DNA from: Acidobacteriota bacterium
GTDB lineage: Bacteria > Acidobacteriota > Terriglobia > Acidiferrales > UBA7541
DNA length: 13,167 nt
Reading direction: 5' to 3'
NCBI GenBank assembly: GCA_003133505.1
Contig: PKXT01000001.1
Span: 37,167-50,333, forward strand
Part shown: positions 1-6,989 of the stretch, piece after piece
Numbering within the stretch: position 1 is the first letter of the stretch
Layout of the letters: every line of letters begins with the position of its first letter
Program-made: the position numbers and the translations under genes
Notes under the pieces: model-generated
Seen by the model: the letters and a program-made list of their open reading frames with translations, nothing else
Told to the model about the DNA's origin: nothing
Databases searched by the model: none

Positions 1-46
1 CAAAAACGACAAAAACGCCGAAGTGAGGTACACGGCGGGTACACGG
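1..46. repeat. Two short tandem direct repeats at the window edge
   Basis: CAAAAACG occurs at 1-8 and again at 10-17 (9-base period). GGTACACGG occurs at 27-35 and again at 38-46 (11-base period). Both lie just upstream of the DUF5681 fragment. One frame stays open from base 2 to a TGA at 71-73 that overlaps the next ATG, so this could also be the tail of an upstream gene cut by the window edge. The repeats are seen directly; no function can be assigned. Confidence 0.4.
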
Positions 47-65
47 ACTGCTCGCGTGAGCCGTT

Positions 66-263
66 ATGCCTGAGAACAGGCGGAAAACAGGCGTGCCGGG
101 GGGCGAGGCTACGCGATGGAAGCCGGGACAGAGCGGTAATCCTAGGGGCAGACCGAAGCGGCGTTTAATCGACGAGGTGCTCCACCCGCTCGGAACTGCG
201 GTGCCCGGCATTGCGATGGCAAATGAAAACGTAGCCCGGTCCTTTATATGTGTGTTTAGCTGA
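66..263 (+). CDS. Truncated DUF5681-domain protein, likely mobile-element remnant
   Basis: A 65-residue product. Residues 17-31 carry the signature RWKPGQSGNPRGRPK, which matches the N-terminal DUF5681 motif (GQSGNPxGRPK) found in many small proteins of phage and integrated elements; their biochemical role is not established. Full family members are usually clearly longer, with a helical region after the motif. Here only the motif and a few following residues (RRLIDEVL) look family-like, and the rest to the TGA resembles nothing I recognise. No continuation was found in the other forward frames downstream, so I read it as a truncated or decayed copy. There is no strong ribosome binding site before the ATG. 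It sits upstream of the ABC permease, where an ATPase gene would normally be expected. Confidence 0.5.
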   Translation: MPENRRKTGVPGGEATRWKPGQSGNPRGRPKRRLIDEVLHPLGTAVPGIAMANENVARSFICVFS

Positions 264-306
264 GCCGGGATCTCATAGTGCACGGGAAGGATGTATCAAG
301 GTGGAA

Positions 307-334
307 GCGACAGATAGAGGTTTTAGGCTATAAT
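307..334 (+). promoter_or_regulatory. Sigma70-type promoter for the ABC permease gene
   Basis: A perfect TATAAT -10 box lies at 329-334. A partial -35 box, GCGACA (4 of 6 matches to TTGACA), lies at 307-312, with a 16-base spacer. Transcription would start near 341 and leave a leader of about 90 bases before the permease start. This supports expression of the permease on its own, separate from the DUF5681 fragment. Confidence 0.5.
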
Positions 335-358
335 GCGCCCCAAATGGCGTTTCTTTTC

Positions 359-418
359 GGCCATCTGCTGCGTCGCTGAAACTTTCATATTCCCGCTGCG
401 TAGTACGGGCAGACGGCC
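359..418 (+). promoter_or_regulatory. Hairpin in the permease leader, next to the ribosome binding site
   Basis: GGCCATCTGC at 359-368 can pair with GCAGACGGCC at 409-418, giving 9 of 10 pairs with one A-C mismatch. A smaller inner stem, CCCG at 392-395 with CGGG at 406-409, would compete with the last base of the outer stem. The Shine-Dalgarno sequence AAGGA at 423-427 starts four bases after the outer stem, so folding could affect translation. It matches no riboswitch class I know. Confidence 0.3.
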
Positions 419-433
419 AGTCAAGGATAATTT

Positions 434-1714
434 GTGACGCCATCGAGGAAGTGGCCCTTGCGTAAAATCCGCCTTATCATCAAGCGTGAGTATCTTACTC
501 GCGTTAAGACGAAGGCCTTTATCATTAGCACCGTTATCGTGCCGCTCCTCGGTGTCGGTTTTTTCCTGATGATCCTTTATTTGGTGAATCGGCAACCAGC
601 CCACACATACCGACTCGCGATTGTGGACGATTCAGGCATCCTCACACCGGCGGTTGTGCAGGCTCTCAGTCATCAGCTCTCGAATGGCCAATCCGAATTT
701 ACCATCACGAAAACTATCGATCGCTCCGAAGCAAATGAGGCTGTGCAAGAGGACTTCCGCAGCCGGATAAATTCCGGCTCTCTCGACGCTTATCTTTTAA
801 TACCCCGAGACCTTACCCAATCTGTAGAGTTGCACACCAACAATTTTAGTCTCGTTGAGCCGGTCGACTCTGCGGTCAGAGAGGCTTTGATCGCCGAACG
901 TCTTAGCGAGCGCGGAATTCAGGTGAAGGACGTGAGTGAGATTGTCCGCAGCGTAGACTTGAAAATGATCAGAGTCAGTGAATCCGGTGAGTCGGAAGAA
1001 AAGGGCCAAACCATCGGAGTCGCCATCTCCCTGGTGATTCTGCTGTACATGTCACTGATGATCTACGGGATTATCACCATGCGTTCCGTGTTGGAAGAAA
1101 AAACTACGCGCACGATGGAAGTTCTCATTTCATCGGTGCGGCCGTCTGAGCTTCTGGCCGGCAAAATCCTCGGCGTAGCCGCTACGGCCTTCACACAATT
1201 CGTGATCTGGATTGGTTCGCTGGCACTGCTCTCGTCTTACTCTATTGCGATGGCGAAGATGGTGCAGGGATCCTCCTTCTCGGGAGTTCATCTACCCATC
1301 TCCTTGCTCGTTTACACGGTAGCCTATTTTGTGGGTGGCTATTTTCTCTACTCCTCCATGTTTGCCGCGATTGGGGCCGCCTGTTCGAGCGAACAAGACG
1401 CAGCTCAATTGCAATGGCTCGCCATGGTTCCGCTAGTTTTCTGCATGTTTATCTACGGCTTAGTTCTTAACGACCCGTCGTCAACGCTTTCCGTAATCCT
1501 CTCGGAAGTTCCATTTTTCTCGCCGGTACTGATGGCTCTGCGTATCGCTATGCGAACACCGCCATTCTGGCAAATAGCTCTTTCTTTCTTACTCTTAATC
1601 GTCACCACAGTCGGAGTGGTCTACGCTTCTGCAAAGATTTATCGTGTCGGCATCTTAATGTACGGCAAGCGTCCAACGCTGGCGGAAATGTTTCGGTGGC
1701 TCCGTCATGCATAA
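434..1714 (+). CDS. ABC-2 type (NatB-like) transporter permease
   Basis: A 426-residue inner-membrane protein of the ABC2_membrane_3/NatB type, the membrane half of an exporter. The N-terminus (IIKREYLTRVKTKAF, about 15-29) is typical of the family. TM1 spans about 28-51, followed by a large extracytoplasmic domain at 52-192. TM2 is at about 194-216, then the conserved cytoplasmic loop EEKTTRTMEVLISS...GK (221-244), and four more TM segments at about 248-268, 288-312, 328-346 and 380-400. Length is normal. The start used here is GTG, with AAGGA six bases upstream. A TTG at 458 is a serious alternative: it has GAGGAAG at 445-451 and would begin LRKIRLIIKREY, closer to family N-termini. The substrate is unknown. 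The partner ATPase usually encoded next door is absent from the window, so it may lie elsewhere or have been lost. Confidence 0.88.
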   Translation: MTPSRKWPLRKIRLIIKREYLTRVKTKAFIISTVIVPLLGVGFFLMILYLVNRQPAHTYRLAIVDDSGILTPAVVQALSHQLSNGQSEFTITKTIDRSEANEAVQEDFRSRINSGSLDAYLLIPRDLTQSVELHTNNFSLVEPVDSAVREALIAERLSERGIQVKDVSEIVRSVDLKMIRVSESGESEEKGQTIGVAISLVILLYMSLMIYGIITMRSVLEEKTTRTMEVLISSVRPSELLAGKILGVAATAFTQFVIWIGSLALLSSYSIAMAKMVQGSSFSGVHLPISLLVYTVAYFVGGYFLYSSMFAAIGAACSSEQDAAQLQWLAMVPLVFCMFIYGLVLNDPSSTLSVILSEVPFFSPVLMALRIAMRTPPFWQIALSFLLLIVTTVGVVYASAKIYRVGILMYGKRPTLAEMFRWLRHA

Positions 1715-1891
1715 CTTGAGATCGCTCGGGTGCTTCTCCTCAAAATGCTCGGAGAATTCAGACCTTATAGTATGGCTAGACTTCTAGCACGCCGTTCGGA
1801 TGCGGTAACGGCTTCCGTGACAGCGAATTCGTTCGGCTGTAGCGTAGGGCATAACGGCTATTCATAAGATCCCAAATAGGTAAGCTAGCGG

Positions 1892-3358
1892 ATGACAATA
1901 AAGCTTGACCAGTATCGCTTCTCGGTAGCGTGCTGGCTTATAGCGTTTTTCCTCGCGGGCTTTTTTGCCTTCCGGAACATTGCCACTTGGCCCGCGAGAA
2001 TATTTTATCCCGGCGAAGAGAGCTACGAGGGTTCCGCTCTGGTCGAGATCACGCGACTCGCACGGGGTGTTCCAATCTATGCACCCGCCAGTGATGACGG
2101 CTTTGCCGGTGCAACCTATGGACCTCTCTACTATTTGGTCGGTTCCCGGATCACCGATCCGAAGCGTCCCTCCTATCTCCATCTCCGATTGCTTTCAGCT
2201 TTTGCGATTCTCGGGTGTGCACTGCTTTGCGGTTTGCTGGCGTTTTGGTTAAGTCAGAGTTATTTCGCTGCGTGCTTAAGTCCTTTGATATTCCTCGCCT
2301 ATGGAATAGTGACCTATCACGGCGTATCCGCGCTCTCAGATAATGTAGCGTTATTTCTTTTTTTCTCCGGGTTTCTGATTGCCTATCGATACCGAAATAG
2401 CGTTGCGGTCCTGATAGCCGCTCCATTGATGGTTTTAGGCTTTTATTACAAACCGCAATATATTGCCGGCCCACTGGCCGTTTTGCTTTATCTTTTGCTG
2501 GGAAAAAACTACCGGCGAGCAATTCAGTTTGCTGCATTGCTCGTGCTTTGCGGATTCGGCTTGCTCGGTTTGTTTCAGTGGGTCATCTTCGCGCATCAGG
2601 AATTTTGGCGCCATTTTCTGCTCTACCAGGCTACGCTTTGGTCCTGGCATCAATTCAAAATAGGACTTCTTGTTTTCGTACTAATGCTCCTTGCCCCGCT
2701 TTTATTGGCGTTCGAATTTCTGCGCGCTCACCCTAACCGGTTGCTGTTCTGTTATCTGGCCTGCGCGGTCGTGCTTGGAATGCTTACCATTGGTAAGGAA
2801 TCTGCTTTCATCCAGTATTTTTACGAATCTATCCTTTTGATCAGCGCGTTACTTCCAGCTCTATTGGTAGCGCGGATCGCCCAGCGCGTTTTGCCCATCG
2901 GTGTAATCGTGTTATTAGCGTTCGCGCTCGTCGCGGGCCAGTGGTACACGCCACCCGCGCCATCAAGCAAGGCCTTCGCCGAAAACGTTGCTCTGCACTC
3001 GTTCTTGCGGCGCAACTTCTCTTCTAACGCGCGAGCGTTGGGCTTTCGCGGGGGAGATTTAATCCAGTCAGGCCTCGATATGCCCTTCGCTGACCTTTTT
3101 CAAATCGAACTCCTGGCACGCCACGATCTAGTGTCTGACGCCCATTTAATTTCGCGAATTCAGTCGCATTGGTTCGACGTAATCGTTCTGGATTTCGATC
3201 TGAACTCCGAGCGGGACCCCACTTGGCTAAATTACTATCTGACGGAACCCGCGCGAAAAGCGATCGAACAAAATTATACGATTCTGGGCACTCTGCCGGT
3301 TCCCGCGCCTGAGAAACTTTGGGGTGAGGACAAGTTCTACCTGTACGTTCCTCGTTGA
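1892..3358 (+). CDS. GT-C fold glycosyltransferase, family 39-like membrane protein
   Basis: A 488-residue polytopic membrane protein with about nine or ten hydrophobic segments up to residue 350 and a soluble C-terminal part (about 355-488). After TM1 comes a periplasmic loop with acidic E42-E43, the motif ARGVPIYAP (57-65), and GATYGPLYYL (73-82). This is the layout of GT39/PMT-like GT-C enzymes, where acidic residues of the first loop act in catalysis and the YGPLYY stretch precedes TM2. A lysine-proline-glutamine at 167-169 (YYKPQY) and GKES...QYFYE (301-312) also fit this group. Such enzymes move a sugar from a polyprenyl-phosphate donor to an acceptor outside the membrane. Donor and acceptor are unknown. 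The ribosome binding site is weak (AGG at 1878-1880). A GT2/DUF2304 pair able to make such a donor lies downstream. Confidence 0.75.
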   Translation: MTIKLDQYRFSVACWLIAFFLAGFFAFRNIATWPARIFYPGEESYEGSALVEITRLARGVPIYAPASDDGFAGATYGPLYYLVGSRITDPKRPSYLHLRLLSAFAILGCALLCGLLAFWLSQSYFAACLSPLIFLAYGIVTYHGVSALSDNVALFLFFSGFLIAYRYRNSVAVLIAAPLMVLGFYYKPQYIAGPLAVLLYLLLGKNYRRAIQFAALLVLCGFGLLGLFQWVIFAHQEFWRHFLLYQATLWSWHQFKIGLLVFVLMLLAPLLLAFEFLRAHPNRLLFCYLACAVVLGMLTIGKESAFIQYFYESILLISALLPALLVARIAQRVLPIGVIVLLAFALVAGQWYTPPAPSSKAFAENVALHSFLRRNFSSNARALGFRGGDLIQSGLDMPFADLFQIELLARHDLVSDAHLISRIQSHWFDVIVLDFDLNSERDPTWLNYYLTEPARKAIEQNYTILGTLPVPAPEKLWGEDKFYLYVPR

Positions 3359-3360
3359 CG

Positions 3361-3405
3361 CGCCGCGTCTGCCAAGTGTCACGATTTGGTGACACTTTTG
3401 CGGCG
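3361..3405 (+). terminator. Strong hairpin just after the GT-C gene, probable terminator
   Basis: A perfect 9-base inverted repeat, AAGTGTCAC at 3374-3382 and GTGACACTT at 3389-3397, encloses a 6-base loop. An outer pair, CGCCGC at 3361-3366 and GCGGCG at 3400-3405, extends it across an uneven internal loop. It starts three bases after the stop codon and has a short T stretch (3396-3399), which fits a terminator. The T-run is short, and the clean dyad could also be an operator for a dimeric regulator. Confidence 0.45.
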
Positions 3406-3611
3406 GTTCATTCCTTAACGTTAACATTCGGATGACCGCCTTCAGCCAAGCCTGTGTGTGTGCCTCTTCAATTCATTGAGAATATGTTAGTTAGCTTTAC
3501 CCACACCCGATCAAACTTGGTTAGCAGATTGCTCTTTCCATTTTACGACGAGCGCTAGCCCTGATTCGGTTTCCCGGCTTCCGAAATCGGACTAGTTCGC
3601 CAGATATCAGA
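3406..3611 (+). other. Intergenic region before the GT2/DUF2304 pair
   Basis: About 200 bases without a gene. It contains the palindrome TTAACGTTAA at 3415-3424. A TTGAGA at 3476-3481 resembles a -35 box, but no -10 box is found at the right distance. There is no clear Shine-Dalgarno sequence before the GT2 start. The promoter for the pair is probably here but could not be placed. Confidence 0.3.
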
Positions 3612-4295
3612 ATGACAAGGGATAATCCCAAGATTTTTGTGATAATCGCTGCTTACAACGAATCACGTACGATTCGTTCCGTCACGGACAAAGTACTCGC
3701 AAATTACAGCGACGTAGTGGTTGTTGACGATGGTTCTTCCGATGATACAGCAGCTCGCCTCGCCGGATCGGGCGCACACGTTCTGCATCATTGCATAAAT
3801 CGCGGGCAAGGAGCAGCGCTCCAAACAGGTATTTGTTTTGCTTTATCTGAACAGGCCGACATTGTGGTTACATTTGATGCGGACGGCCAGCACGACCAGC
3901 ACGACATCGAAGCATTGGTCCGGCCTATACTCGATGGCGAATGTGACGTAACCCTCGGTTCCCGTTTCCTGGGCAATGCCCACAACATTCCGCTGAGCCG
4001 AAAACTCATGCTAAAAGCGGGCGTGCTATTCACCAGAATTTTTTCGCGCGTCAAGGTCAGCGACAGCCACAACGGGCTTCGCGCTTTTTCGCGCCGTGCC
4101 GCAGCCTCGATTCAGGTCACCATGGACCGCATGGCGCACGCTTCGGAAATCCTCGACCAAATTCGGATTGCAGGCTGGACTTTCCGGGAAATTCCAGTCG
4201 ATATTTACTATTCCGAGTACAGTCTGGCCAAAGGCCAGAGTTCCTGGAATGCGATTAAGATTGGCTTGCAAATCCTGCTAAGGCGCGCTCTGTAA
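3612..4295 (+). CDS. GT2 glycosyltransferase, DPM1-like polyprenyl-phosphate sugar synthase
   Basis: A 227-residue GT-A fold enzyme of the dolichol-phosphate mannose synthase-like group. Visible motifs in order are IIAAYNE (11-17), the nucleotide-binding DDGSSDDT (39-46), NRGQGAALQTG (63-73), the metal-binding DADGQHD (89-95), GSRFLG (116-121) and DSHNGLRAFSRR (151-162). These enzymes use a nucleotide-sugar in the cytoplasm to load a polyprenyl phosphate, whose sugar is later used by GT-C enzymes. It has no C-terminal membrane segments, unlike longer relatives. The next gene starts inside its stop (TAATG, sharing base 4295), so the two are translationally coupled and the DUF2304 product probably provides the membrane part. 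The sugar cannot be deduced. The start codon ATG lacks a strong ribosome binding site but fits the family N-terminus. Confidence 0.88.
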   Translation: MTRDNPKIFVIIAAYNESRTIRSVTDKVLANYSDVVVVDDGSSDDTAARLAGSGAHVLHHCINRGQGAALQTGICFALSEQADIVVTFDADGQHDQHDIEALVRPILDGECDVTLGSRFLGNAHNIPLSRKLMLKAGVLFTRIFSRVKVSDSHNGLRAFSRRAAASIQVTMDRMAHASEILDQIRIAGWTFREIPVDIYYSEYSLAKGQSSWNAIKIGLQILLRRAL

Positions 4296-4678
4296 TGACT
4301 CTGTTGCATCTCAACATTTTTCAGTTAGTTATCGTCCCGTTAGTCGCGCTCCTCTTCATTCGGAGCATCATCTTGCTGGGACGCGCAAATCGCAGACGCG
4401 CCGCGGTGATTTGGGCGATTCTCTGGCTTGCTGCGGGAATAACCATCCTCCGGCCTGGAACCACCATCTTGGTAGCACGGATTTTAGGAATCGGGCGCGG
4501 GACGGACCTTGTTCTCTACATCTTCGTAATCGCTTTCCTGATGGCTGCGTTCTATTTTTATAATCGTATGCTGAAGCTGGAAGCCGCCCTTACCGCAATA
4601 GTTCGGCACACCGCGTTGCGCGAACCGCTGGAACCGCCGATGCAGAAAGATAAAGTCGAGGTAATGACCACGTTCTGA
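4295..4678 (+). CDS. DUF2304 family membrane protein, partner of the GT2 enzyme
   Basis: A 127-residue integral membrane protein matching the DUF2304 family: TM1 at about 8-28, a basic loop (ANRRRAA, 31-37), TM2 at about 35-53, the conserved LGIGRGTDLVLY (64-75) leading into TM3 (about 71-90), and a charged helical cytoplasmic tail. DUF2304 genes are often found directly after DPM1-like GT2 genes, and the family is thought to form a membrane complex with them; that role is inferred here from gene pairing. The ATG overlaps the upstream TAA by one base (TAATG), so it is translated by coupling. The gene converges on the TPR/GT-C gene, with only 39 bases between the stops. Confidence 0.82.
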   Translation: MTLLHLNIFQLVIVPLVALLFIRSIILLGRANRRRAAVIWAILWLAAGITILRPGTTILVARILGIGRGTDLVLYIFVIAFLMAAFYFYNRMLKLEAALTAIVRHTALREPLEPPMQKDKVEVMTTF

Positions 4679-4717
4679 TTTTTCGTTCGACAAAGCCCGC
4701 GTCGAGAGAGCGAAAGA
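4679..4717. terminator. Possible bidirectional terminator between converging genes
   Basis: Between the two stop codons, TCGAC at 4687-4691 can pair with GTCGA at 4701-4705, and TTTCG at 4681-4685 with CGAAA at 4711-4715, separated by small bulges. A T-run lies at the left end and an A-rich end at the right. This is a weak imperfect stem in a place where termination from both sides is expected. Confidence 0.25.
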
Positions 4718-6823
4718 TTAATGGCCGTCGCTTTTCTTTTCCGACAGAGAATAAGCAAGATTATTTTTTGCCAGTTGAAAGTCCGGTTTTAGCTTTAACG
4801 CCTCTTGCGCTGCCGCAATCGCCTGGTCCCATTGGTGCATAGATTGATAGGCTGCAGCAATGTTATTGTAGGCCTCCGCGTACCCTGGCTTCAAACTGAT
4901 TGCATGCTGAGCTGCTCTGATGCATTCTTCATATCTTCCATCCTGGTGGTAAAGCAACGAGAGATTTAAATAGTGTTCCGGCGTCGGTTCCGCTTGCGCT
5001 AATCTTTCCGCCATAGTCACTTGATTTTCTCCCGCTTGGCTGCCGGCGAGGTACTGCTTCGAAGCTAAATCCGTCGGTGAAATTTGTAACGTCTGGCGGG
5101 CCAGGTCTCTCAGAGATCCCCATTGCGATTGCTCTTGGTAGATCTCCATCAACACGTAGCGCGGCTCCATCCACGCCGGGTTCTTCTGAATCGCCAGCTT
5201 CTCAGCCGCAATGCTCTCTGGAATCCGGCCCTGACTTTTAAGCCAACGTCCGTAGTAGAACTGCGGCCACGCTTCTTTTGGCGCCAAAGCCAAAGCCCGG
5301 CGAAAATGCGCCTCGGCCTCTTGATTGCGATTTAGCAAGCCATCATCAATTCCCAGGTTTATTTCCAGCACGTAGTAATTGGGCGTGAAAGCAATGGCTC
5401 GCTGGAAATATTCATGCGCGCCCTGGGCATCGCCGGCGTCCATAAGTGTCAGCCCGTAATTCATCAGGCCCCGCCCGTTTTTAGGGCTTTTGATGACCAC
5501 GTCTTTCCACAGCGAGCTTTCCGACGCCCATACTTCATTCCGTTTCCAGGCACCCACGCCGTATGCGATTAGCAAGCACAGGGCAATCGCCTGTACCGCG
5601 GTGGCAAGTTCTTTTCTTCGCCCCGGATGTTGCTCCAACCATCGAAAAAAGAGGAGGGCCAGCGCCCATGTAACACTCAGCATCAAGCCGACAAAGGGAA
5701 AAAACATGCGGTGATCGTTTTCCACTTCGGCAAGCACGAAAAAAGAAGTGGGCGCCGACGCGCAAAAAAACCACAGAATCCCGAACGCTATCGGACGGTG
5801 CTCCCGCCGCCGCATACACCAAACGCCCAGCCACAGCAGTAACGCGCAGCCCGCAACCCCGACTAACGCTAAGGGATTTGAAAACCCCTGGAACGGTTCA
5901 AAGTCTGAATCCGCGCTCAACCAGAACGGCAGCAGCATCGATCGTACATATCGAAGTAAAACAAACGGCTGCGTCGCCCAGTACATCATGGAGGGCATTC
6001 CCGCGCCGACATAGCTCTTAGCGGTCATTTTGACGCATAACACCGCCAGGACCCCGCAAACTAACAGCGCCGGTATCGAGCGCAAGATTGCATTCCATAT
6101 CCGGTCCCACTGGCCGTCCTCTTCAAACAAAAAGATATAAATCAGCAATATGGCTCCGAATACTACAGCCGGAGCTTTTGACAATGCGCCCAAAATCACG
6201 GGAAGCAGGTAAAGACCAAACCTTCGGAGTTTTGGAAGCCGAATGTACATTACAAGGCCCGCGACCACACCCAAGGTTGCATACAAGTCCGCTCGCTGGA
6301 CGATGTAGTTCACCGTCTCCGCCGTTGAAGGGTGCAGGCCGTACCATGTGACAGTGAGCAGCGCGATGTAGCGGTTCGCTGGCCGGGGCGCAGTCAGGTC
6401 CAACAGACTGCGATACATCATAAACATCAATATCAGTTGCACCAGGAACCAGAAGAAAGTCGAAATATGAAACCACACGGGTTGCAAGCCGTGGCCCATG
6501 TGATAATCCAGCGCCAGCGAAATTGAAACGATAGGACGCCATGTCTGGTTCGCGGGTAACGAGCTGAAAGTTGTCGCGTCCGTGAAATAGCGCGGAACAT
6601 TGTGAAGGTCACGGATGTAAGCGTTGTCAATTACGGCGTGCGAGTCGTCAAAATGGAAGCTGTTATGAAAATGATTGGAGTAGGCCGCAAAGATCGCCAG
6701 AGCGGCAAAGCAAGCTGCCAGCCAAAACTTTTTGTCGCTTCCCGCAATTGTCGTGGGATTTCCCTCGCGAGTTCCGCTTCCAAGACCTGTGTTGCGCTCT
6801 TTTTTTTTGTGTACGTTGGTCAT
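4718..6823 (-). CDS. TMTC-like GT-C membrane protein with C-terminal TPR repeats
   Basis: About 701 residues from the ATG at 6823; an in-frame GTG at 6850 would add nine residues. Neither start has a good ribosome binding site. Residue numbers here count from the GTG. A basic N-terminus leads to TM1 (about 42-57), then a loop with FHFDD (65-69), where the paired aspartates match the catalytic loop of GT-C enzymes. Further TMTC-like motifs are LHPSTAETVNYIVQRADLY (172-190) and ENDHRMFFPF (377-386). About ten TM segments run to residue 430. From about 459 to 700 there are roughly six TPR units, the last two being clearest (624-656 and 658-690). The layout matches the TMTC/O-mannosyltransferase-like families: a membrane glycosyltransferase with a TPR domain that could bind the protein acceptor. 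The activity is inferred. It lies downstream of rseP on the same strand after a 166-base gap, so it probably has its own promoter. Confidence 0.78.
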   Translation of the reverse strand: MTNVHKKKERNTGLGSGTREGNPTTIAGSDKKFWLAACFAALAIFAAYSNHFHNSFHFDDSHAVIDNAYIRDLHNVPRYFTDATTFSSLPANQTWRPIVSISLALDYHMGHGLQPVWFHISTFFWFLVQLILMFMMYRSLLDLTAPRPANRYIALLTVTWYGLHPSTAETVNYIVQRADLYATLGVVAGLVMYIRLPKLRRFGLYLLPVILGALSKAPAVVFGAILLIYIFLFEEDGQWDRIWNAILRSIPALLVCGVLAVLCVKMTAKSYVGAGMPSMMYWATQPFVLLRYVRSMLLPFWLSADSDFEPFQGFSNPLALVGVAGCALLLWLGVWCMRRREHRPIAFGILWFFCASAPTSFFVLAEVENDHRMFFPFVGLMLSVTWALALLFFRWLEQHPGRRKELATAVQAIALCLLIAYGVGAWKRNEVWASESSLWKDVVIKSPKNGRGLMNYGLTLMDAGDAQGAHEYFQRAIAFTPNYYVLEINLGIDDGLLNRNQEAEAHFRRALALAPKEAWPQFYYGRWLKSQGRIPESIAAEKLAIQKNPAWMEPRYVLMEIYQEQSQWGSLRDLARQTLQISPTDLASKQYLAGSQAGENQVTMAERLAQAEPTPEHYLNLSLLYHQDGRYEECIRAAQHAISLKPGYAEAYNNIAAAYQSMHQWDQAIAAAQEALKLKPDFQLAKNNLAYSLSEKKSDGH

Positions 6824-6989
6824 GACGAATGCTAAACAAAATTCTGACACACAGACAGTCGTCTCTCAATTAGACGCAGCTGAAATGTCGCTTTCTTATA
6901 AACGCTGAATGGTCCCGTTCGTGAATCAGGCGCGAAATTCTTTCGACTCCATGCAGCAATTCAATTCCATAAGTCATTGTCGCAGTTGT
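6824..6989 (-). other. Gap between rseP and the TPR/GT-C gene
   Basis: No gene was seen. On the minus strand a TATAAG-like -10 box is present around 6896-6901, but no acceptable -35 box lies upstream. A small inverted repeat, CGTCT at 6860-6864 with AGACG at 6872-6876, lies just before the TPR gene. No convincing terminator follows rseP. Confidence 0.25.

Noticed and set aside
323..604. 93-residue minus-strand open frame across the permease leader
   Set aside because: It overlaps the supported promoter leader and permease start on the other strand and shows no domain or ribosome binding site.
1775..1788. GCTAGA-CT-TCTAGC inverted repeat after the permease gene as a terminator
   Set aside because: The loop is only two bases, there is no following T-run, and the stem is short and AT-rich.
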